Shown in pieces: positions 57,932 through 64,000 of a stretch of DNA of 64,000 nucleotides. The stretch is from Lentzea sp. NBRC 102530. Lineage in GTDB: Bacteria; Actinomycetota; Actinomycetes; Mycobacteriales; Pseudonocardiaceae. The first letter of the stretch is position 1, and the number at the start of each line of letters is the position of its first letter. The position numbers were made by a program, and so were the translations under genes. The stretch lies in the NCBI RefSeq assembly GCF_030269365.1, contig NZ_BSTF01000009.1, positions 62,001 to 126,000 of the forward strand. The letters run 5' to 3'. The notes under the pieces were generated by a model, which did no database searches, had not been told where the DNA came from, and saw only the letters and a list, made by a program, of their open reading frames with translations.

Positions 57932-59932
57932 TCAGCCGACGGTGAAGCCCGCGGTGGCGCCGGTGAACGGGCTGATCTTGCCGGTCCAGCCCGACTTCTC
58001 GTCGCCGTGGTGCACGATCCGGTACGTGCCGGCCGGGGTGTCCGCCGGGATCTGCCAGGTGATCGTGGCGTTGGAGAAGGAGATGCCCACGCGCGCCCAC
58101 TGGTAGCGCGTCGACCAGTCGCCGTCGTCGGCCACTCGCACCCAGGAGCCGTTCACCTGCCGCTGCACCTCCAGGAAGGTGTGGTTGCGGTGCAGGTTGT
58201 TCTTCGGGTGTCCGGTGACGAACACGGCCGTGACGGTCTCACCGCGCGCATACGACGCCTTGGGAGCGCTCAGAACATCGCCGTACTTCTTGTCCATCGG
58301 CTTGTCGTCGAGCACGACACCGGTCTGCAGGTTGATCTCGGTGAACGGCGGCTTGCCGGGCATCGGACCGGGAGCCAGGGTCGAACCGGACTTCATCGAC
58401 GCGGCCAGCTTGCCGAACTCCTGCTGGTAGGCCGGGGTGGTGTTGCGGCCGAACAGGGTGGAGCCGCCCTCGTACTGCTGCGAGTCGTACTCCTCCGGCG
58501 TGGTGACGTACTGGCTGTAGTCGTTGGCGTAGCCCTGGATCAGGACGTTCTGCAGCGGCACGCCGAGCTCGGAGGCGACGGACTTGCGGATGCGCAGGCC
58601 CGCGGTGATCGTGACCTCACCGGGAACGGCGACCAGCACCAGCTGGCCGATGCGGACGAGCTGCAGCGGCACGATGTTCGGGGTCGCGCCGATCAGACCC
58701 GTCGGCACCAGGGAGGCCTTCGGGAACTGGCAGTCGCGCAGCCACTGCGGGACCTCCATCTGCAACGGCTCGAAGAGCTTCTTCCACGGCGACTGCATGC
58801 CCTCGGCGAAGCCGGGGATCGCCGGGCCGTCCTCGATGCTGCCCGCGATGGTCGACGCGCCGACGACACCGGAGCACGTCGTGCCCGCCTTGCCGTCGGA
58901 GGTGAAACGACCGTCGACCTGCACGGCGGACATGTCCACGAACCGCATGCGCGCGTCGACACCGCCGGAGACCGGTGCCAGGGAACCGTTGTAGATCTCC
59001 TGCGCCTTGCGGTTCTGGCGCTCGCCGATGATGCGGGCGTTCTCCCACTCGTTCTCGGTGGGGCCGGAGCCGGGCTTCAGGTTGAGGTTCGGCGACATGT
59101 CGCCCGCGTTGGTGTTCGGGAACGCCGCCACGAAGCCCGCGGTGTTGTCCAGGTACCGGACGCCCTCGTCGTCGTGCTCCCACTGGTAGGACGCGTAGCC
59201 CTTGTTGTCGGGGCTGATCAGGGTGTTGGCGTTGGTGACCGACGTGTTGTGCGTGGCGAACCAGCTGATCGCGCCGACGTTCGTGCTGCCCTGCCGGAAC
59301 TTCAGCACGGTCATCTGCGGGTCGATGCCGTTCGGGAACGCGCCCTTGTCGGGGTTGCGGTCGAACGCCACGCGTGAGCGGTTGACCGAGGCGTTGGTGA
59401 GCTCGCCGACGCCGAGGCTGATCGAACCCGGCTTCACGTCCTCGTGGGCCTCGACGACGGACTCGGTGATGCCGTCGACCACGGCGGCCAGCGCCTGCGG
59501 CTGGAGGCCGAGGATCGACAGGTTGTAGGCGATGTTGTGCGACTGGCCGCCGGGACCGCTGTGCGTGTGCGTGGCGGACAGCAGCAGGTTCTCGCGCGTG
59601 TAGGTCGTGCCGTACTTGGCCTGGAGCTTCGCCAGCACGCCTTCCTGGACCGCGCGGAAGATCATCGCGAGGTCGGCGTTGACGTACGCGACGCGCTTGT
59701 TCGTGGCCCGGTCGACCACGACGTAGGCCCGCGACCGCAGCCGCTGGTGGATGCCCGACGTCTTCTGGTCGAACTTCGAGTAGCCCATCATGCCGTTCTC
59801 GGCGGCCGGGCCGGTGACGTCCGAGATGCCCCGGCCGACGAGGTAGGGCTCGGGTTCCGCCCACGCGAACGGACCGCTGACCAGCGCCGCACCGACGAGT
59901 GCGGCGACCACCGTCAAGACTTTCGTCCGCAT
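57932..59932 (-). CDS. Secreted neutral ceramidase
   Basis: 666 residues. Signal peptide (VVAALVGAALVSGPFAWA), then the neutral/alkaline non-lysosomal ceramidase fold: zinc-site THTHSGPGG (about 121-129), WFATHNTSV, the active-site NAGDMSPN with Ser280 as nucleophile, and a C-terminal Ig-like domain (about 525-666). It splits the amide of ceramide outside the cell. Bacteria rarely make ceramide, so the substrate is likely fungal or other eukaryotic membrane lipid. ATG 59932; GTG 59938 is in frame. The EamA gene is 25 bp upstream in the same direction. Confidence 0.93.
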   Translation of the reverse strand: MRTKVLTVVAALVGAALVSGPFAWAEPEPYLVGRGISDVTGPAAENGMMGYSKFDQKTSGIHQRLRSRAYVVVDRATNKRVAYVNADLAMIFRAVQEGVLAKLQAKYGTTYTRENLLLSATHTHSGPGGQSHNIAYNLSILGLQPQALAAVVDGITESVVEAHEDVKPGSISLGVGELTNASVNRSRVAFDRNPDKGAFPNGIDPQMTVLKFRQGSTNVGAISWFATHNTSVTNANTLISPDNKGYASYQWEHDDEGVRYLDNTAGFVAAFPNTNAGDMSPNLNLKPGSGPTENEWENARIIGERQNRKAQEIYNGSLAPVSGGVDARMRFVDMSAVQVDGRFTSDGKAGTTCSGVVGASTIAGSIEDGPAIPGFAEGMQSPWKKLFEPLQMEVPQWLRDCQFPKASLVPTGLIGATPNIVPLQLVRIGQLVLVAVPGEVTITAGLRIRKSVASELGVPLQNVLIQGYANDYSQYVTTPEEYDSQQYEGGSTLFGRNTTPAYQQEFGKLAASMKSGSTLAPGPMPGKPPFTEINLQTGVVLDDKPMDKKYGDVLSAPKASYARGETVTAVFVTGHPKNNLHRNHTFLEVQRQVNGSWVRVADDGDWSTRYQWARVGISFSNATITWQIPADTPAGTYRIVHHGDEKSGWTGKISPFTGATAGFTVG

Positions 59933-59957
59933 GAGCACCCCGCTAAGTGAATTGGAT

Positions 59958-60818
59958 TCACATTTCGGGGTGCACGTTAGGTGATCTGGACCACTGACTG
60001 CAAGTCACGGCCAGTGCATTGGCGGTGACCACCAGCAAGATTCCAGCCCAATGGTGGAGTGCGAGGGTCTCCCCCAGCAACAGGAGCCCGGCCAGCGCGG
60101 CGAGCACCGGGTGCACGCTGCACACCAGCCCGAACAGGCGCGCGGGCACCTTGCGCAACGCGATCACGTCGGCCGCGTAGGGCACGACGCTGCAGAACAC
60201 CCCGGCCGCCACCGCGTACAGCACGGCCATGCCGTTGAACTGCCCGTTCACCACGAGGAACACCGCGACCGGCACGTAGAGCAACGCGGACACGCTCGTC
60301 GCCGCGGCCGGTGCCTGCAGGCCCGGCAACCGCTGCCCGACGAGGCGGTTGAGCAGGATGTACGCGGCCCAGCTCGCCGCCGCCAGCAGCCCGGCGCCGA
60401 TGCCGAGCCAGTCGCTGGACGGCCCCGGCAGCACCAGCACGTACACGCCGACGGCCGCGATCACCACGAACAGGAAGTCGAGGCGGGTCCGGGAGCCGGC
60501 CAGCGCCACGCCCAGCGGCCCGAGCACCTCCAGCGTCACCGCGAGCCCGAGCCCGATGCGGTCGACGGCGGTGTACAGGCTCAGGTTCATCGTCGCGAAC
60601 ACCAGGCCGAGCGAGAGCGTCGGCCACCACTGCGCCCAGGTGAACCTCCGCGGGTCCGGGCGAGCGACCGGCAGCAACACCGCCGCCGCCACGAACTGGC
60701 GCACGGCCACGACCCCGGCCGGTCCGATCGAGGCGAACGCGTGCGCGCCGACCGCCGCACCCAGCTGGCTGCTCGCGGCGCTGGCGGTGATCGTGGCGAA
60801 TCCACCGAGGCTCTTCAT
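59958..60818 (-). CDS. EamA-family (RhtA-like) transporter
   Basis: 286 residues with ten predicted helices and two EamA halves (VGAHAFASIGPAGVVAVRQF; LLAAASWAAYILLNRLVG), the RhtA pattern of amino-acid or metabolite exporters. ATG 60818 has GGAGG 3 nt upstream. Divergent from a LysR gene that is probably its regulator. Confidence 0.92.
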   Translation of the reverse strand: MKSLGGFATITASAASSQLGAAVGAHAFASIGPAGVVAVRQFVAAAVLLPVARPDPRRFTWAQWWPTLSLGLVFATMNLSLYTAVDRIGLGLAVTLEVLGPLGVALAGSRTRLDFLFVVIAAVGVYVLVLPGPSSDWLGIGAGLLAAASWAAYILLNRLVGQRLPGLQAPAAATSVSALLYVPVAVFLVVNGQFNGMAVLYAVAAGVFCSVVPYAADVIALRKVPARLFGLVCSVHPVLAALAGLLLLGETLALHHWAGILLVVTANALAVTCSQWSRSPNVHPEM

Positions 60819-60874
60819 GTCCTCCAGCCTGAGCGCGCCCGGGAGATACCGGAAATGCACACCTCGCCTGAGCC

Positions 60875-60903
60875 ATACGTCCGGCGTATAGATCGGTTAC
60901 GCT
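60875..60903 (+). promoter_or_regulatory. LysR box and leaderless -10
   Basis: ATACG-TCCGG-CGTAT (60875-60889), a T-N11-A palindrome, followed by TACGCT (60898-60903) 6 nt before the LysR ATG. Usual site for autorepression and control of the divergent transporter. Confidence 0.7.
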
Positions 60904-60909
60904 CTGCGC

Positions 60910-61758
60910 ATGGATCTGCGCCACCTGAAGGCGTTCGTCGCCGTGGTGGACTCCGGGACGTTCACCGACGCCGCCACCGCCCTGGGCCTCACCCAGGCGT
61001 CCGTCTCGCGCTCGGTCGCGGCCCTGGAGGCCACGCTCGGCACCCGTCTCCTGCAACGGTCGCCCCGGCACGTCTCGCTCACCACGACCGGCGCCCAGGT
61101 GCTGGAGGGCGCCCGGCGGGTGCTGGACGAGGTCGCGCACCTGCACCGGATCGCCGCGCAGACGCTCACCGAGCTGCGCATCGGTTACGCGTGGTCAGCC
61201 CTGGGCAAGCACACCCGGCGCGTGCAGAAGGCGTGGGCGCAGAAGCACCCCGGCATGCCGCTGGTGTTCGGCCAGTCCAACTCGCTCACGGCCGGGCTCG
61301 CCGAGGGCACCGCCGACGTCGCGGTCGTGCGCAGGGCGCTGGACGACCCGAGGTTCGAGACGGCCCTGCTCGGCACCGAACGCCGCTACGGCGTAGTAGC
61401 GACGGACAACCCGTTGGCGCGCAAGCGTTCGCTCAAGCTCGCCGACCTCGCCAGGTACGGCATCGCGGTGGACGACCGCACCGGCACGACCACCCTGGAC
61501 CTCTGGCAACCCGGCAAGGCGCCCGCCGTCGTGCGCAACACCCACAGCGTCGACGAGTGGCTCACGCTGATCGCCGCGGGACAGGCCGTCGGCATGACCT
61601 CGGAGGCCACCGCGAGCCTCAACCCGCGCCCCGGCGTCGCCTACCGGGCCGTGGTGGACGCGCCGCCGATCCCGGTGTGGCTCGCGTGGTGGAAGGACCA
61701 GCCGCCGCAGCACCTGACCGACCTGATCACGATCGCGTGCGACGCCTATCGGGTGTGA
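60910..61758 (+). CDS. LysR-family transcriptional regulator
   Basis: 282 residues: HTH with LGLTQASVSRSVAALE and RLLQRSPRHVSLT, then a periplasmic-binding-like effector domain. Divergent from the EamA transporter with a T-N11-A box between. The inducer is probably the exported metabolite. Confidence 0.94.
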   Translation: MDLRHLKAFVAVVDSGTFTDAATALGLTQASVSRSVAALEATLGTRLLQRSPRHVSLTTTGAQVLEGARRVLDEVAHLHRIAAQTLTELRIGYAWSALGKHTRRVQKAWAQKHPGMPLVFGQSNSLTAGLAEGTADVAVVRRALDDPRFETALLGTERRYGVVATDNPLARKRSLKLADLARYGIAVDDRTGTTTLDLWQPGKAPAVVRNTHSVDEWLTLIAAGQAVGMTSEATASLNPRPGVAYRAVVDAPPIPVWLAWWKDQPPQHLTDLITIACDAYRV

Positions 61759-61838
61759 GAAAACGCCGCCACAGCACGGGGATGAGTGGACGTTTCCTCC
61801 CTCTCGCGCGCTGATCAGGTCACTTAGGGTCACTTCCC

Positions 61839-63440
61839 ATGGACGGGCTGATGCAACCCCGGCCGCTCACCATCGCGCACATCCTGGAGCGGGCCGAGCG
61901 CCTCTACGCGCACAAGCAGATCGTGTCCGGCGAGGAGCGGGTCACCTACGCCGAGGTGGCCGGGCAGGTCCGGCGCCTCGCCACCGCGCTCGACGCCCTG
62001 GACGTGCCGGCCGGTGCCCGCGTGGCCACCTTCGCGACCAACACCCGGCGGCACCTGGAGCTCTACCTCGCGGTGCCGGTCACCAAGCGGGTGCTGCACT
62101 CCCTCAACATCCGGCTCTCCGCCGAGCACCTCGAGTACATCGTCAACCACGCTCAAGACGACGTCGTGTTCGTCGACCGCGCGCTGCTCCCCCGGATCTG
62201 GCCCAGCGCACCGAACATGCCGTCGGTGCGGCACTGGGTCGTGCTGCCCGACGACAGCGGCGAGACCATTCCCGACGACCCGCGCGTCCTGCTCTACGAC
62301 GACCTCGTGGCCGCCTCGGACCCGTTCCCCGGCTCGTTCGAGGACACGTTCACGCTCGCGGACGAGAACCTCGCCTCCGGCCTCTGCTACACCTCCGGCA
62401 CGACCGGGCCGCCGAAGGGCGTGCTCTACAGCCACCGTTCGACGGTCCTGCACTGCCTCGGCACGCTCGCGGCCGGGTTCATCGGCCTGTGCGAGAGCGA
62501 CGTCGTGATGCCGATCGTGCCGATGTTCCACGCCAACGCGTGGGGACTGCCCTACGGCGCCATGATGACCGGCGCCGCGCTCGTGCTGCCCGGCCCGTCG
62601 AACGAACCGGAACACCTGCTGTCGTTGATGGAGTCCGAACGCGTCACCGTCGCCGGTGCCGTGCCGACGGTCTGGACGAGCCTCGCCCCCGGCCTGCGGT
62701 CCCGCGACCTGAGCGCGACGCGGTTCCTGCTGGGCGGCGGCTCCGCGATCGCCCCGGCGCTGTCGGAGACCTACCGCGCCACCGTCGGCGTGCCCATCAC
62801 GCACTCCTGGGGCATGACCGAGATCAGTCCGGTCGGGACGATCGGCGGCACCCGGACCCAGCACGACACCCTCCCCGAGGACGAGCAGGTGGCGGTGCGA
62901 GCCGCCCAGGGCCAGCCGCTGCCGCTGGTGAACCTGCGGATCGCCGACGTCGAGACGGGCGCGGAACTGCCGCGCGACGGCAAGGCGATCGGCGAACTCC
63001 AGGTGGCGGGCCCGTGGGTCGCGGGCGGCTACTTCCTCGTGGACGCGGCCGACCGGTTCACCGAGGACGGCTGGCTGCGGACCGGCGACCTCGCCACCAT
63101 CGACGCCCACGGCTACGTCAGGCTGGTCGACCGGATGAAGGACCTGATCAAGTCCGGTGGCGAGTGGATCTCCTCGGTCGAGTTGGAGAGCGCGATCGCC
63201 TCGCACACCGACGTCGTCGAGGTCGCCGTCGTCGCCCGGCCCGACCCGCGCTGGGTCGAACGCCCGGTCGCCTACGTCGTGCTGCGCGACGGCAGCGCCA
63301 CCACCGGCGAGGACCTGTTGCGGCACATCACCCCGCTGGTCGCGAAGTGGTGGCTGCCCGACGAGGTGTTCTTCCGGGCGGCGCTGCCGAAGACGGGCAC
63401 CGGCAAGCTGTCCAAGAGCGCCCTACGGGAGTCCGCCTGA
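61839..63440 (+). CDS. Fatty-acyl-CoA synthetase (AMP-binding)
   Basis: 533 residues. AMP-forming ligase motifs: YTSGTTGPPKGVLYSH (P-loop-like A3), THSWGMTE (A5), GWLRTGDLATIDAHGY (A7), DRMKDLIKSGGEWIS (A8) and catalytic Lys in PKTGTGKLSK (A10). It resembles medium/long-chain acyl-CoA ligases (FadD/AlkK type), activating a fatty acid with CoA and ATP. It could use fatty acid released from ceramide, by position only. Converges with the PucR gene, overlapping by 18 bp. Confidence 0.94.
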   Translation: MDGLMQPRPLTIAHILERAERLYAHKQIVSGEERVTYAEVAGQVRRLATALDALDVPAGARVATFATNTRRHLELYLAVPVTKRVLHSLNIRLSAEHLEYIVNHAQDDVVFVDRALLPRIWPSAPNMPSVRHWVVLPDDSGETIPDDPRVLLYDDLVAASDPFPGSFEDTFTLADENLASGLCYTSGTTGPPKGVLYSHRSTVLHCLGTLAAGFIGLCESDVVMPIVPMFHANAWGLPYGAMMTGAALVLPGPSNEPEHLLSLMESERVTVAGAVPTVWTSLAPGLRSRDLSATRFLLGGGSAIAPALSETYRATVGVPITHSWGMTEISPVGTIGGTRTQHDTLPEDEQVAVRAAQGQPLPLVNLRIADVETGAELPRDGKAIGELQVAGPWVAGGYFLVDAADRFTEDGWLRTGDLATIDAHGYVRLVDRMKDLIKSGGEWISSVELESAIASHTDVVEVAVVARPDPRWVERPVAYVVLRDGSATTGEDLLRHITPLVAKWWLPDEVFFRAALPKTGTGKLSKSALRESA

Positions 63441-64000
63441 CGACCGCAGCCTGTGCAACTCCAGGCCGAGGCGCAGTTCCAGTTCGTTCTCGGTGCGCCA
63501 GTCGGCACCGAGGACGTCGCCCACGCGATCGAGCCGTTTGAGCAACGTGTTGACGTGCACGTGCAACGCGCGCGCTGTCGCCGCCACGTTCGCGCGGTGG
63601 TCGTAGTAGGTGGTGAGCGTGCCGACGAGGTCGGTGCCGCGGCGCTCGTCGTGGTCCGCCAGCGGCCCGACCGAGGTGGCCAGGAAGCGGTCGAGGTCGT
63701 GCACCCGTTCGACGTCGAACACCAAGGCGTACAAGGCGTAACGGCCGGTCGTGGCGCCTCGGTCGGTGTGCCCGAGCGCGCGCATGACCGCGCCGCACCG
63801 CCCGGCCAGCGAGAACGCGCGCGCCCAGTCGTGTGCCAGAGCCCGTTCGCCCACCACGACGACGGGGCCACCGCAGACACGACGCAGACGGCGGTGGACC
63901 TCCTCGACGGTGCGGTCGTCGTCGGTGCTGGGCACGATCATCGTGGCCCTGCCGAGGTGTTCGCCGGCGAGCCCGGACCGTTCCCGCGCGATGTCGTGCA
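63423..64000 (-). CDS. PucR/CdaR-type regulator, 5' end outside window
   Basis: The last 192 codons are visible; the frame is open to base 64000, so the apparent ATG at 63941 is internal. A GGDEF-like middle region (FSLAGRCGAVMRALGHTDRG) precedes the C-terminal HTH_30 with YYDHRANVAATARAL and HVHVNTLLKRLDRVG. These regulators sense a metabolite through an N-terminal domain, missing here. It probably controls genes to its right, outside the window. Confidence 0.9.
   Translation of the reverse strand, partial: HDIARERSGLAGEHLGRATMIVPSTDDDRTVEEVHRRLRRVCGGPVVVVGERALAHDWARAFSLAGRCGAVMRALGHTDRGATTGRYALYALVFDVERVHDLDRFLATSVGPLADHDERRGTDLVGTLTTYYDHRANVAATARALHVHVNTLLKRLDRVGDVLGADWRTENELELRLGLELHRLRSSGGLP

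Noticed and set aside
57932..59932. Mammalian-type acid ceramidase
   Set aside because: Sequence order and NAGDMSPN/THTHSG motifs match the neutral/alkaline ceramidase family instead.

Overview
The window is high-G+C DNA with the codon use, frequent GTG starts and gene families of an actinomycete. A mycothiol-type enzyme, many NarL-type two-component pairs, TetR/MarR/IclR/GntR regulators and many secreted hydrolases point to the Pseudonocardiaceae (Lentzea, Saccharothrix or Actinosynnema type). That placement is an inference from gene content; no rRNA or other marker is present. I see no rRNA, tRNA, CRISPR array, insertion sequence, prophage or PKS/NRPS cluster.

Left part (1-9.7 kb): an MMPL exporter (cut by the window edge) faces a MarR repressor across a double palindrome. 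Then come redox and detoxification genes, a coupled ECF sigma-GNAT-hydrolase group, a membrane protein, a NarL-type two-component system and a VOC/AraC pair. 9.7-16.6 kb: a secreted GH18 chitinase with a chitinase-type operator, a copper-type island (DUF4396 / small His-rich protein / DUF305) around two CsoR-like palindromes, a YdcF-like membrane protein, two very small genes, and a kinase preceded by a frame-broken gene. 17-28.5 kb: IclR and aldehyde dehydrogenase, a penicillin-binding-type serine hydrolase coupled to a two-component system, a TetR/MFS efflux operon, PRPP synthase, a leaderless 44-residue ORF and a secreted TAP-type peptidase.

28.6-43 kb: a helicase carrying a C-terminal nuclease-like domain, back to back with a kinase-fold protein; a subtilase; a SigB-type sigma factor; a CorC/HlyC-type membrane protein; an RsbW-like ATPase; a membrane protein plus two-component operon; a GntR/VOC divergent pair; and a P450 with a convergent TetR. 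43-60 kb is dominated by secreted degradation: a 1032-residue subtilase, an S9 peptidase, two tandem giant GH87-type alpha-1,3-glucanases, a two-domain stress protein, a lipoprotein, a small membrane protein holding a 56-bp perfect palindrome, an esterase and a secreted ceramidase. The right end has EamA/LysR, an acyl-CoA ligase and a 5'-truncated PucR regulator.

Two themes recur. First, the chitinase, two alpha-1,3-glucanases, proteases and ceramidase together could attack fungal walls and membranes. Second, about fifteen starts have a TANNNT box 6-8 nt upstream, so leaderless mRNAs look common, and several operators overlap these boxes. A dispersed intergenic repeat occurs at three places (about 16.7, 32.4 and 40.0 kb).
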